Shown: positions 7,826 through 17,266 of the stretch, one piece after another
Layout: each line of letters begins with the position of its first letter
Numbering within the stretch: position 1 is the first letter of the stretch
NCBI GenBank assembly: GCA_965247565.1
Contig: CBDFHF010000002.1
Location: forward strand, 186,001 to 250,000
Direction: 5' to 3'
Origin: CBDFHF01 sp965247565
Lineage (GTDB): Bacteria; Pseudomonadota; Gammaproteobacteria; Methylococcales; Methylomonadaceae
Length of the DNA stretch: 64,000 nucleotides
The notes under the pieces: generated by a model
Seen by the model: the letters and a program-made list of their open reading frames with translations, nothing else
The model's database searches: none
What the model was told of the DNA's origin: nothing
Program-made: the position numbers and the translations under genes

Positions 7826-10800
7826 ATGACTATTCGCGTTGCTCTTAAACACAAAACCATTTACCAGTTCGACCGCTCAATCAACTTGTCACCGCATGTG
7901 TTCCGTTTGCGCCCAGCAGTGCATTGTCGCACGCCAGTGAAAGCTTATAGTCTGCGCATCGAGCCGAAAACACATTTTATTAATTGGCAACAAGACCCTT
8001 TCGGTAACTTGTTGGCCAGAGTAGTTTTTCCTGAAAAAACCGATCGACTCAGTGTAGAAGTGGAGGTGATTGTTGATTTAACGGTCATCAATCCGTTTGA
8101 TTTTTTTGTCGAAGAATATGCGGAAAAATTTCCATTTAGCTACGAAGCCTTGTTGCAAAAAGAGTTACAACCTTATTTGGAAACGACTGAAGACGGGCCA
8201 TTGCTCAAAAAATGGCTTAAAAACTTTGATATCAGCAAGCGTAATATCAATGATTTTTTAGTGGATGTTAACCGTCAAGTGTTTAGTGATATTAGTTACA
8301 ACATCCGCATGGAAGTCGGTATTCAAAGTTGCGAGAAAACCCTGACCCTTAAAAGTGGTTCGTGCCGAGATTCTGCCTGGCTGTTGGTTCAAATTCTCCG
8401 GCATCTGGGCTTGGCAGCACGGTTTGTGTCCGGGTATTTGGTGCAGTTGACAGCGGATATTAAATCACTTGATGGCCCTTCTGGTCCCGAACATGACTTT
8501 ACAGACTTGCACGCCTGGACAGAGGTTTATATTCCCGGTGCGGGCTGGATTGGCCTTGATCCAACCTCGGGTTTGTTGGCAGGCGAAGGTCATATCCCAT
8601 TGGCGTGCACTCCTGACCCAGCCAGTGCTGCACCGGTTACCGGCTCGACCGATAAATGCGAAGTTGAGTTTGAGTTCAGCAACAGCGTTGAACGCTTGCA
8701 TGAAGATCCACGAGTCACCAAACCATATACCGATGAACAATGGCATGTTATTGATGCGCTTGGCAAGCAGGTTGACCGACAGTTTATTCATGATGATGTC
8801 AGATTAACCATGGGTGGAGAGCCAACTTTTGTGTCGGTGGATGACATGGAAGGTGCAGAATGGAACACGCAGGCTGATGGTGCACACAAACGCGAGCGTG
8901 CTCAGGAGTTGACAAAGCGCTTGCGTGATGTGTTTGCAAAAGGTGCATTGCTGCATTATGGTCAAGGTAAATGGTATCCAGGGGAACCAATTCCGCGTTG
9001 GCAATATGGCATTTTTTGGCGCAAAGACGGAGTGCCAGTTTGGCGTAATCCAAAATTGCTTGCTGATATCAATAAAGATTATGGCTATACCGCAGATCAT
9101 GCTTTTTTGTTCACTCAACATATTACGCAACATTTAGGTGTAAAACACCGTTATATTGCCACTGCTTATGAGGATAACTTTTACTATTTGTGGCAGGAGG
9201 GCAACTTACCAACCAACGTTGATCCGTTAACGTGCAATCTGAAAGATTCCATTGAGCGCCAGACCATCACTAAATTATTGGACGCTGATTTAGGTATGCC
9301 GGTCGGTTTTGCCTTGCCGTTAAAATGGAACTGGCCCTTACAATCTTGGCAAAGCGGGCCGTGGGATTTTCGCCGAGGCCACATGTTTTTAATACCGGGC
9401 AATTCGCCGATGGGCATGCGCATGCCTTTGAATAGTTTGCCCTGGGTTGCACCCGATAAACGCGATACTCAAGAGCCACAAAGTTTGTTCGCTGATTTGC
9501 AGGAACTAGGTGACTATTACGGTGAAGTTGCTCGCCGGTTTAGCCGTTTTGAAGAAAAAACAAATGAGCATCCTGAAATTGTCGAGCAAGCAGTGGGTGA
9601 TATGGATGCAATCCATGTCGAAGTTCCCCATACCGCAATCTGTGTAGAACCACGCAATGGTCGACTGCATATTTTTATGCCGCCGTTGACATTGCTTGAA
9701 CATTATCTTGATTTGATTGCTGCTATTGAAGCTACCTCGGAAAAGTTGGCTATGCCTGTGGTTATTGAAGGATATGAGCCGCCACGGGACTATCGCATTG
9801 AACGCTTAATGGTCACGCCTGATCCGGGTGTTATTGAAGTCAATATTCATCCCTCTAAAAGTTGGCAAGAGCTTGTTGATAAAACCACGATTTTATATGA
9901 GCAGGCTTTTCAGGTTAGATTAGGCACCGAAAAGTTTATGCTGGACGGTCGCCACACCGGTACTGGTGGGGGGAATCACATCACCATGGGAGCTGAAACC
10001 CCGACCGATAGCCCGTTGCTGCGAAGACCCGATTTACTGCGCAGCTTGGTCACTTACTGGCAACACCATCCTGGTTTGTCTTATCTATTTTCAGGTATGT
10101 TTATTGGCCCGACCAGTCAGGCGCCGCGAGTTGACGAGGGTAGGGATGAGAAATTGTACGAGCTGGAAATTGCTTTCCAGCAAATCCCTGAAGGTGAAAC
10201 CCCATCGCCGTGGCTAGTGGATCGATTATTACGGCATTTGTTAACTGACATTACCGGCAATACCCATCGTTCTGAATTCTGCATTGATAAACTTTATTCC
10301 CCTGATAGCGCGACGGGCCGATTGGGCATTCTGGAGTTACGAGCTTTTGAGATGCCGCCGCATGCCAGGATGTCACTCGTACAAATGGTTTTGCTGCGGG
10401 CTTTAATCGCTTGGTTTTGGCGACAACCTTACAAGCATGAGCTGGTGCGGTGGGGCACAGAATTGCATGACCGATTTATGTTGCCGCACTATGTACGTGA
10501 AGACATGAAGCAGGTTGTCAAAGATTTACAACGGGCCGGTTATGGCTTTGAGCTGGAATGGCTGGAGCCATTCTTTGAGTTCCGTTTTCCGCGTTATGGC
10601 AATACCATGATTGATGGCATGGAGTTAGAGCTACGTTTTGCTATCGAGCCTTGGCACGTACTGGGCGAGGAAGTTAGTAGTACCGGTACCGCCCGATACG
10701 TGGACTCATCGGTTGAACGTCTACAAGTAAAAGTCACTGGCTTTACCGAAGGCCGCTATGTGCTTGCTTGTAATGGTAGACGTTTACCTATGCGTAATAG

Positions 10801-11224
10801 CGGACGTAAAGGCGAATATATAACGGGCGTACGTTATAGAGCTTGGCAACCACCTTCGGCATTACACCCTACAATTAGTCCCCATGTCCCTTTAACGTTT
10901 GATGTCATTGATACATGGAATGGCCATGCTATTGGCGGATGTACCTATCATGTTGCACATCCGGGTGGACGCAGTTATGACGCATTTCCAGTTAATAGTT
11001 TCGAAGCGGAAGGACGTCGTATTACTCGCTTTTGGGACTACGGGCATACGCCGGGGGTTATTATTCGACCACCCTTGTCAAGGACTGTAGTGCCGGCATC
11101 TGAAGAGGCTTTTCTAAATACCTTTACTGTAACCGATCAGGCGCCAAGACCAATGGCTCCGCCTGTTGAAGAATTGAGTGCAGAGTACCCATTTACCCTG
11201 GATTTGCGCCATAGGGGCCGATGA
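7826..11224 (+). CDS. large transglutaminase-like protein with DUF2126
   Basis: This 1132-residue protein begins with a bacterial transglutaminase N-terminal domain (residues 1-90). It continues with a transglutaminase core whose catalytic triad is visible as Cys180 (GSCRDSAW), His229 (DLHAW) and Asp245 (LDPTSG). The long C-terminal DUF2126 (about 300-1130) contains GGEPTFVSVDDMEGAEWN, HTGTGGGNHITMG and ELRAFEMPPHARMS; the latter part resembles a glutamine-synthetase/amidoligase-like fold in published comparisons (from memory). It starts at an ATG behind AGGAAG. It sits between the two ATP-grasp/alpha-E units, and such proteins are a stable partner of that system. It could hydrolyse or exchange the amide bonds made by the ATP-grasp enzymes. 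Confidence 0.92.
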   Translation: MTIRVALKHKTIYQFDRSINLSPHVFRLRPAVHCRTPVKAYSLRIEPKTHFINWQQDPFGNLLARVVFPEKTDRLSVEVEVIVDLTVINPFDFFVEEYAEKFPFSYEALLQKELQPYLETTEDGPLLKKWLKNFDISKRNINDFLVDVNRQVFSDISYNIRMEVGIQSCEKTLTLKSGSCRDSAWLLVQILRHLGLAARFVSGYLVQLTADIKSLDGPSGPEHDFTDLHAWTEVYIPGAGWIGLDPTSGLLAGEGHIPLACTPDPASAAPVTGSTDKCEVEFEFSNSVERLHEDPRVTKPYTDEQWHVIDALGKQVDRQFIHDDVRLTMGGEPTFVSVDDMEGAEWNTQADGAHKRERAQELTKRLRDVFAKGALLHYGQGKWYPGEPIPRWQYGIFWRKDGVPVWRNPKLLADINKDYGYTADHAFLFTQHITQHLGVKHRYIATAYEDNFYYLWQEGNLPTNVDPLTCNLKDSIERQTITKLLDADLGMPVGFALPLKWNWPLQSWQSGPWDFRRGHMFLIPGNSPMGMRMPLNSLPWVAPDKRDTQEPQSLFADLQELGDYYGEVARRFSRFEEKTNEHPEIVEQAVGDMDAIHVEVPHTAICVEPRNGRLHIFMPPLTLLEHYLDLIAAIEATSEKLAMPVVIEGYEPPRDYRIERLMVTPDPGVIEVNIHPSKSWQELVDKTTILYEQAFQVRLGTEKFMLDGRHTGTGGGNHITMGAETPTDSPLLRRPDLLRSLVTYWQHHPGLSYLFSGMFIGPTSQAPRVDEGRDEKLYELEIAFQQIPEGETPSPWLVDRLLRHLLTDITGNTHRSEFCIDKLYSPDSATGRLGILELRAFEMPPHARMSLVQMVLLRALIAWFWRQPYKHELVRWGTELHDRFMLPHYVREDMKQVVKDLQRAGYGFELEWLEPFFEFRFPRYGNTMIDGMELELRFAIEPWHVLGEEVSSTGTARYVDSSVERLQVKVTGFTEGRYVLACNGRRLPMRNSGRKGEYITGVRYRAWQPPSALHPTISPHVPLTFDVIDTWNGHAIGGCTYHVAHPGGRSYDAFPVNSFEAEGRRITRFWDYGHTPGVIIRPPLSRTVVPASEEAFLNTFTVTDQAPRPMAPPVEELSAEYPFTLDLRHRGR

Positions 11225-11280
11225 TGGTTTTAGTTAACAATATCCAAACCCCAAGCTTCACCCTTTTTTAAGGAATTGTT

Positions 11281-13857
11281 TTGCAAAGTCCAGACAGCGC
11301 TGTTGGCAATTTAGGTTCCCAGTACTATGCGACTCAGCTCGGTACATACGATGAAATGTATGCTACTGAACATAAGGCGCTGCCTTACTGGGAACGCTTT
11401 ATTGCAGCGCTTGAAGCGATGGGGAGTGAGGAATTGGAGCGCCGCCGTCGTGAAGCACAACGATTGTTGCGTGAAAATGGGGTCACTTACAATGTTTACG
11501 GCGATGCCGATAAACTGACCCGGCCTTGGCGACTTGATCCCGTACCTTTATTAATTAGTAGCGAAGAATGGCAAGTAATTGAAGCGGGTCTTAAGCAACG
11601 CGCTGATTTACTGGATTTAGTTTTACAAGATCTTTATGGTCAGCAGAACTTATTAAAAAAAGGCATATTGCCATCGGAGCTGGTTTTTGGCCATCATGGC
11701 TTTTTGAACGCTTGTGTGGGGGCGTTACAGAACCAGAAGCGTCATTTAACTATTTATTCAGCTAACTTGGCACGAGGCCCTGACGGTAAGATGTGGGTGA
11801 TGGATGATCGAACCCAAGCGCCATCGGGTTTTGGTTACGCCTTAGAAAATCGAACCGCAGTTGCTCGGGTATTACCCGAAATTTTTCGCGACACTCAGGT
11901 TCGAAGGCTATCCGGGTTTTTTAAAATGTTTAGCGAGGGCCTGGCCAGTATCGCAAAACACAACAAAGAAAATCCACGCATCGTTGTTTTGACGCCCGGC
12001 CCCTTTAATGAAACCTATTTTGAACATGCTTATTTGGCGTCTTATCTGGGTTTTACTTTGGTGCAAGGGGATGACTTGACCGTCCGTGATGGATATGTCT
12101 GGTTAAAGTCTTTAGAGGGCCTGCAACCTGTCGACGTAATTTTACGTCGGGTGGATGATTATTTTTGTGACCCTCTGGAATTTCGCAGCGATTCGCGTCT
12201 GGGCGTTGCAGGCCTTTTAGAAGCGGTTCGACGCGGTAATGTGGCAATTGCTAATCCGCTGGGAAGTAGCGTGATAGAAAACCCGGCATTGCTAGCTTTT
12301 TTACCCAGACTCTCCCGCTACTTTTTAAATAAAGATCTCATTCTAAATTCTGTAGCCACCTGGTGGTGCGGACAACGCCGCGAGCGGGATTTTGTATTGC
12401 AAAATCTTGAACATTTGGTGATTAAACAGATTAACCGTCATCCCGTTCATGGCAGTTTGTTTGGATCCTTATTAAGTAACAAAGAAAAAGAAACGTTGCG
12501 CGCTGCCATTATTGCTAAGCCCTATTTGTTTGTAGGACAGGAGCGGGTCAGTTTTTCTACGGTTCCCGCTTTTATTAATCATCACATTGAACCTCGCAAT
12601 GCCATATTGCGCAATTTTGTGGTGGCTAAAGAACATGAATATTTGGTGATGCCTGGCGGATTAACCCGGGTAGCACCCGAAAAAGATGAACTGGTTGTAT
12701 CAAACCAGTCTGGTGGCATGAGTAAAGATACCTGGATATTGGCGGCAGAGCCCGAAAAACCGGTTTCTGTTTGGTCTCAGCAGTCCAGATATCAGATGAT
12801 CGATGCGGTTACCGAGCCACTGACCAGCAGAGCGGCGGATAATCTTTTTTGGGTAGGTCGTTATCTTGAGCGTGTGGAAGCCTCTACCAGATTGTTGAGA
12901 ACCGTGTTGCTAAAACTCAGCGAAGTTTCTAAATTTGATGAAGCAGCTGATTTAGACTGTCTGGCGATTTTACTGAGTGCATTAACGCATGTAACAACGA
13001 CTTATCCAGGCTTTGTTACTGCGAGTGAAAAAATGGTTAATGCTCCGCAAATGGAGTTATTGTCCATAGTTAAAGATAGTCAGCGCTCAGGTTCTTTGAC
13101 GGTCAATATTCATGGTTTTGTGCAATCAGCATTTAGTATTCGTGATATATGGTCCCAAGACACTTGGCGAACGGTTGATAATATTCGTCGGCGCTGGCAG
13201 CAACGTGTGGCTGGAGTTGAAGTTACCATTGAGCAATTACAAATCCATTTAGACGATTTGATTAATGGTCTGGTTGCCTTTACCGGACTGATCACAGAAA
13301 GCATGACCCGCGAAGCGGGCTGGTTAATGCTTGACAGCGGTCGTAGGCTTGAGCGGGCCTTGACACTGATTTCGTTATTGAGAGCAACACTGGTGATACG
13401 CCAAAAAGATGAAGCGTTGTTAAACCAGATGTTGGAGGCCGTGTTAATTTCCACCGATAGTTTAACAATTTATTTGCGCCGCTATCGCTCAGCAATTCAA
13501 TTACCGATGGTTCTGGAGTTGCTGTTGATTGATGAAACCCATCCTCGTTCTGTCGCTTACCAGTTGAATCTATTGAATGAACATATTAAACAGTTCCCTC
13601 GAGAACGCCATCGAAACCAGCTAAGTCAGGAAGAACGCCTGATCTTAAAAGCGTATACCGATATACGATTATGTACGGTGGTTGAGTTGCTGAAAATCAG
13701 CAAAGACGGCGTAATCTATGCCGAACTGGATGAGATTTTGTTGAACACAGTGAAATTGTTGTGGCAAACCGCGGAGGTGATTGCGCAAGCATTTTTTAGC
13801 CATTCCCAGATTTCACAGTTAGTGTCAGCTCCGACAGTGCCGGAGAATGAGCTGTGA
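11281..13857 (+). CDS. fused circularly permuted ATP-grasp + alpha-E protein
   Basis: 858 residues from a TTG start preceded by AAGGA. Residues about 1-500 are a circularly permuted ATP-grasp (GVTYNVYGDADKLTRPWRLDP, VLTPGPFNETYFEHAYLASYLG, VILRRVDDYFCDPLEFRSDS, SGGMSKDTWIL). Residues about 525-850 are an alpha-E domain (LTSRAADNLFWVGRYLERVEASTRL, GWLMLDSGRRLERALTL). It is thus a single-chain version of the split pair at 5408-7785. The conserved NPLGSS stretch near residue 320 replaces the NAPGAG seen in the split paralogue, so the two enzymes probably differ in substrate. It overlaps the next transglutaminase gene by four bases (GTGA). Confidence 0.92.
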   Translation: MQSPDSAVGNLGSQYYATQLGTYDEMYATEHKALPYWERFIAALEAMGSEELERRRREAQRLLRENGVTYNVYGDADKLTRPWRLDPVPLLISSEEWQVIEAGLKQRADLLDLVLQDLYGQQNLLKKGILPSELVFGHHGFLNACVGALQNQKRHLTIYSANLARGPDGKMWVMDDRTQAPSGFGYALENRTAVARVLPEIFRDTQVRRLSGFFKMFSEGLASIAKHNKENPRIVVLTPGPFNETYFEHAYLASYLGFTLVQGDDLTVRDGYVWLKSLEGLQPVDVILRRVDDYFCDPLEFRSDSRLGVAGLLEAVRRGNVAIANPLGSSVIENPALLAFLPRLSRYFLNKDLILNSVATWWCGQRRERDFVLQNLEHLVIKQINRHPVHGSLFGSLLSNKEKETLRAAIIAKPYLFVGQERVSFSTVPAFINHHIEPRNAILRNFVVAKEHEYLVMPGGLTRVAPEKDELVVSNQSGGMSKDTWILAAEPEKPVSVWSQQSRYQMIDAVTEPLTSRAADNLFWVGRYLERVEASTRLLRTVLLKLSEVSKFDEAADLDCLAILLSALTHVTTTYPGFVTASEKMVNAPQMELLSIVKDSQRSGSLTVNIHGFVQSAFSIRDIWSQDTWRTVDNIRRRWQQRVAGVEVTIEQLQIHLDDLINGLVAFTGLITESMTREAGWLMLDSGRRLERALTLISLLRATLVIRQKDEALLNQMLEAVLISTDSLTIYLRRYRSAIQLPMVLELLLIDETHPRSVAYQLNLLNEHIKQFPRERHRNQLSQEERLILKAYTDIRLCTVVELLKISKDGVIYAELDEILLNTVKLLWQTAEVIAQAFFSHSQISQLVSAPTVPENEL

Positions 13858-14786
13858 AATACCGAATCACCCACACGACTATTTATAGCTACAGTCAGTC
13901 CGTAGGCTTATGCCAGAATGAAGCCAGACTTCAACCACGGAACTTTTGGCGGCAACAATGTCATGACAGTCATTTTGATATAACGCCTGCCCCCTCGGAC
14001 TTTCAGGAACGGATTGATTTTTTTGGCAACAGGGTCGTTTATTTTTCCGTCCAGCAAGCGCATAAACGCTTGGCTGTTACAGTCATCAGTGACGTTAGCG
14101 TGTTTCCAAAAAACGATAGCAGCGATATGTCTAATCCCGTGTCGTGGGAGCAAGTGCGAGGTTTATTGCAGGAAATCGGGCCGATTCAAATGCAGTCTCA
14201 AGGCCCAAATCAAATGCAAATTCAGGCGACAACGGCTGAGCTTTTAGACGCCAAACAATATCTACTGGACTCACCCATGATTTTAGCCAACGCTGAATTG
14301 AGCAATTATGCACAGCCATCTTTTTTGCCTAATCGGCCGTTAGTGCGGGTTGTTCAGGATTTAATGCAGCGTATTTATAAAGATTTTACCTATGATCCGA
14401 CATTTACCACGATTGCCACACCACTATCCGAAGTATTGGCACATCGTCGTGGCGTATGCCAAGATTTTGCCCACTTAGCCATTGCTTGTCTGCGTTCTTA
14501 TGGTATCGCCGCCCGTTATGTCAGTGGTTATGTAGAGACTTTGCCGGAACCCGGTAAACAAAGGTTGGTCGGAGCTGATGCTTCTCATGCCTGGTTTGCT
14601 GTTTATATTCCGGGCTCTGGGTGGTTGGAATTTGATCCAACCAATAACACATTACCATTTCATCAACATATCACCTTGGCGTGGGGACGTGATTTTTCCG
14701 ATGTCACCCCCCTTAAAGGCATTGCTTTTGGTGGAGGCTTACACTCTTTAGCAGTCTCAGTAGATGTGTTGCGTTTGAATGATTAA
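13854..14786 (+). CDS. transglutaminase family protein
   Basis: A 310-residue protein starting at a GTG that overlaps the stop of the ATP-grasp/alpha-E fusion. The N-terminal domain (MKYRITHTTIYSYSQSVGLCQNEARLQPR) is the bacterial transglutaminase N-domain. The catalytic core follows, with Cys202 (RRGVCQDFAHL), His245 (ASHAW) and Asp261 (LEFDPTNN). Bacterial members of this fold are mostly cysteine peptidases or amide-processing enzymes rather than true crosslinkers. The overlap indicates that it works with the fused amidoligase. No signal peptide is seen, so a cytoplasmic location is likely. Confidence 0.92.
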   Translation: MKYRITHTTIYSYSQSVGLCQNEARLQPRNFWRQQCHDSHFDITPAPSDFQERIDFFGNRVVYFSVQQAHKRLAVTVISDVSVFPKNDSSDMSNPVSWEQVRGLLQEIGPIQMQSQGPNQMQIQATTAELLDAKQYLLDSPMILANAELSNYAQPSFLPNRPLVRVVQDLMQRIYKDFTYDPTFTTIATPLSEVLAHRRGVCQDFAHLAIACLRSYGIAARYVSGYVETLPEPGKQRLVGADASHAWFAVYIPGSGWLEFDPTNNTLPFHQHITLAWGRDFSDVTPLKGIAFGGGLHSLAVSVDVLRLND

Positions 14787-14872
14787 CAACACAGACCAGC
14801 CAGCTAAAGAGCAGAATCATTGTAATACCCCATATTTTCATGTTTTAACATTTAACTTGTAAGGAGAAACAA

Positions 14873-15568
14873 ATGACAGATATACATCTAGTCGGCGGCG
14901 AAAAAGGCGGGGTAGGCAAATCGGTAGTCGCCCGATTATTGGCGCAATACATGATTGATCATGATTTGGCTTTTGTGGGCTTTGATACTGACCGTTCGCA
15001 TGGTTCTTTATTACGATTCTATGCTGATTATGCTGCTGCTACTGTGGTTGATGATTATCAGAGTCTGGATGCTATTATTGAAACAGCGGTCGAAAATCCA
15101 GGTCAGCGTATTTTGGTTGATCTTGCCGCACAAACTCATCATCCTTTGGCGAATTGGCTAGAGGAATCCGGTGTGCTCGAGCTAGCGGAAGAATTAGGGA
15201 TTAGCATTTATTATTGGAATGTGATGGATTCCGGCAAAGACTGTGTTGACTTGCTAAGCAAGTTGCTCGATCAATACGGTTACCGGCTCAATTATGTGAT
15301 TGTCCAGAATCAATTGCGAGATGAGCGCTTTTCAATTTTAGAATCATCAGGCGTTAAGGAACGGGCGTTGGATTTACAAGCAAAAGTCATAACGCTAAAG
15401 CGACTACATACGCCACTGATGACTAAAATTGACGCAAGTAGCTCGAGTTTTTGGGCAGCAAAAAATCAAACTGCCGATCACGTCAATAACCTGGGGTTAC
15501 TGGAGAGGCAACGTATAAAAATATGGTTAAACCATGCCTATAAACAGCTAGAGTCGGTAGGTATTTGA
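14873..15568 (+). CDS. ParA/MinD-like P-loop ATPase
   Basis: A 231-residue SIMIBI-class NTPase with a deviant Walker A, GGEKGGVGKS (signature lysine present), near residue 10, FDTDRS as the A'-like segment near residue 40, and the Walker B-like ILVDLAAQ near residue 84. A good ribosome site (AAGGAG) precedes the ATG. No ParB or centromere-like repeat is nearby, so it is unlikely to be a plasmid partition protein. It lies between two transglutaminase genes of the ATP-grasp/Anbu cluster, on the same strand with short gaps, so it is probably part of that operon. Its role there is not known to me. Relatives are usually annotated as nucleotide-binding or mobilisation-like proteins. Confidence 0.8.
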   Translation: MTDIHLVGGEKGGVGKSVVARLLAQYMIDHDLAFVGFDTDRSHGSLLRFYADYAAATVVDDYQSLDAIIETAVENPGQRILVDLAAQTHHPLANWLEESGVLELAEELGISIYYWNVMDSGKDCVDLLSKLLDQYGYRLNYVIVQNQLRDERFSILESSGVKERALDLQAKVITLKRLHTPLMTKIDASSSSFWAAKNQTADHVNNLGLLERQRIKIWLNHAYKQLESVGI

Positions 15569-15616
15569 AAAGCGCGTTCCGGGGTCTTCAAACACAACCA
15601 CAAAAAGGAGTTGAAC

Positions 15617-16408
15617 ATGAAGCTGCGGGTCAGTTGTAATTTGCAATTTTATACCGAGGATGCTTCTACTCTAATATTGATGCTTCGACCGTATAAGGGA
15701 ATCCAGCAATGGATCACGCGGGAAACGTATACCATCAAGCCAGATATGGCGGTCATCGAAAGCTTAGACAGCTTTGGTAATTCTTGTCAGCGACTCATAG
15801 CGCCAAAAGGAAGCCTGCAAATATTTAGTTCTGCAGACGTTGTTGCCGATGAATATAAGGATATTGCTCCCGGAGCGCATTTTGTAGAAATACAAAATCT
15901 ACCCGATAAAGTTTTGCCTTTTCTGTTGCCCAGTCGATATTGCGAATCTGATCGCTTTGGTGAGTTAGCTACGGAGATCGTTGCCGATGTACTACCGGGT
16001 TATGATCAAGTGAGTAGGATCGTGGATTGGGTCAGAAAATCCATACAGTACATTCCAGGGTCTAGTGAGTTTCCATTGTCGGCTACAGAAATTAATGGGA
16101 GGGGCTACGGAGTTTGTCGTGACCTTGCTCATATGGGTATTGTATTGTGTCGTAGTATCAGTATTCCGGCACGTATCGTGGTTGGCTATCTGCACGGTTT
16201 AGAACCTATGGATTTGCATGCTTGGTTCGAAGCCTATCTGGGTGGTCGCTGGTATACATTTGATGCGACGCAGCCCGAAGTGCTGGGTGGACGCGTCATT
16301 ATCGCTTTTGGACGCGATGCCGCCGATGTTTCAGTGTTTCATCAGTTTGGTGCAGGCTGCGTTTTGACTAGCATGCAAGTTAAAGTTGTACAGCTGGATA
16401 ACTTGTAG
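15617..16408 (+). CDS. transglutaminase-like protein, third of the cluster
   Basis: 263 residues from the ATG at 15617, chosen because AAGGAG ends six bases upstream; a TTG at 15611 is less likely. The N-terminal domain is divergent (MKLRVSCNLQFYTEDASTLILMLRP). The catalytic core is intact: Cys167 (GYGVCRDLAHM), His201 (DLHAW) and Asp216 (TFDATQP). The core resembles the other two transglutaminases of the cluster, but the protein is shorter. It ends just upstream of a hairpin that also closes the convergent Anbu gene. Partnership with the ATP-grasp/alpha-E enzymes is inferred from the gene order. Confidence 0.9.
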   Translation: MKLRVSCNLQFYTEDASTLILMLRPYKGIQQWITRETYTIKPDMAVIESLDSFGNSCQRLIAPKGSLQIFSSADVVADEYKDIAPGAHFVEIQNLPDKVLPFLLPSRYCESDRFGELATEIVADVLPGYDQVSRIVDWVRKSIQYIPGSSEFPLSATEINGRGYGVCRDLAHMGIVLCRSISIPARIVVGYLHGLEPMDLHAWFEAYLGGRWYTFDATQPEVLGGRVIIAFGRDAADVSVFHQFGAGCVLTSMQVKVVQLDNL

Positions 16409-16466
16409 TGCAGATACAAACGAATCGACGCAGTAGATGAAAAATGGGAGTGACTTTACAAGCTGG

Positions 16467-16495
16467 ACACCCTTAATTTCTATAAATAAGGGTGT
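16467..16495. terminator. bidirectional hairpin between transglutaminase and Anbu genes
   Basis: ACACCCTTA at 16467 pairs with TAAGGGTGT ending at 16495, with a mostly pairing A/T interior (ATTT/AAAT). It lies between the convergent stops at 16408 and 16511, as expected of a shared terminator. Flanking U-tracts are weak. Confidence 0.6.
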
Positions 16496-16510
16496 TGCGA
16501 AATTAACTGC

Positions 16511-17266
16511 TTAGATTAGTTTCAGGATCTTTTGTGTCGCATTGGATTGTATACGCGGTAGTTCCGCGAAAGCTTGTTGCAGCTTGCTGTGCCAAGCGCG
16601 TTTGAGCTCCAGCATGTAATTGTCATCACCATCAAAACAATAATATTGCGCAAAGCTGTAGCTGTCCTTTGGGTAAATCAGTAACTCAACCGGAGGACCG
16701 ACGCTGGCATTACTGCGTATGGTTGAGTCCATTGATACCAGGCAACAACGCGCCGCCTCTTCTAAAGGCGTAGTCATTTTTATGATGCGATCCAAAACTG
16801 GTTTCCCGTATTTGCTCTCACCAATTTGCAAAAAAGGCGTGTTTGCCGAGGTAATAATATTGTTGCCTTCGGGGTAAACCATATGTGCTGCCGGCGCTTC
16901 ACGACCAATTTGTCCGGCTATAATGAAAGTGGCGGAAGCATTAAAAGCCGATTGTCCAGCTGCACTCTGGTGTTGTTTTTGCTTTTCAACGCTAATATGG
17001 CCTAAGTAAGTGGCTGCGTCGGATAAATAGCTGACGGTATTCAGATTGACTTTAGCGTTCTCAAGAATATCGCGGTGTAACTGTTCCAGTACGGCTTGTG
17101 TTGTAGCCAAATTACCCGCTGATAGCATGACAAGCTTACGATCCGGTAAAGTGGCAAAAGCGTGCATCTTCCCGTGTGTACTTACGTTATCAATGCCAGC
17201 ATTAGTGCGGGAATCTGATGTGAGCACCAATCCTTCATCAATTGAAACGGCAATACAATAAGTCAT
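16511..17266 (-). CDS. Anbu, bacterial proteasome homologue (Ntn peptidase)
   Basis: This 251-residue protein starts MTYCIAVSIDEGLVLTSDSRTNAG, the Anbu signature. After removal of the initiator Met, the Thr of MTYC would be the N-terminal nucleophile; Asp18 (TSDSR) and Lys33 (HGKM) complete a proteasome-type active site. No propeptide is needed, unlike proteasome beta subunits. Anbu assembles into open helical or ring oligomers in the few species studied. It is known to co-occur with circularly permuted ATP-grasp, alpha-E and transglutaminase genes, which is exactly the context here, where it faces them convergently. Its physiological substrate is not established. It is a distant paralogue of HslV, which is encoded about 1.1 kb downstream in plus-strand coordinates. 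Confidence 0.92.
   Translation of the reverse strand: MTYCIAVSIDEGLVLTSDSRTNAGIDNVSTHGKMHAFATLPDRKLVMLSAGNLATTQAVLEQLHRDILENAKVNLNTVSYLSDAATYLGHISVEKQKQHQSAAGQSAFNASATFIIAGQIGREAPAAHMVYPEGNNIITSANTPFLQIGESKYGKPVLDRIIKMTTPLEEAARCCLVSMDSTIRSNASVGPPVELLIYPKDSYSFAQYYCFDGDDNYMLELKRAWHSKLQQAFAELPRIQSNATQKILKLI

Noticed and set aside
8465..9703. Several minus- and plus-strand frames of about 60-110 codons inside the DUF2126 gene
   Set aside because: All overlap a well-supported 1132-residue gene, and their sequences have no family features.
14873..15568. Plasmid partition gene parA, suggesting an integrated plasmid
   Set aside because: No parB, replication gene or iterons nearby; it is embedded in the amidoligase cluster.
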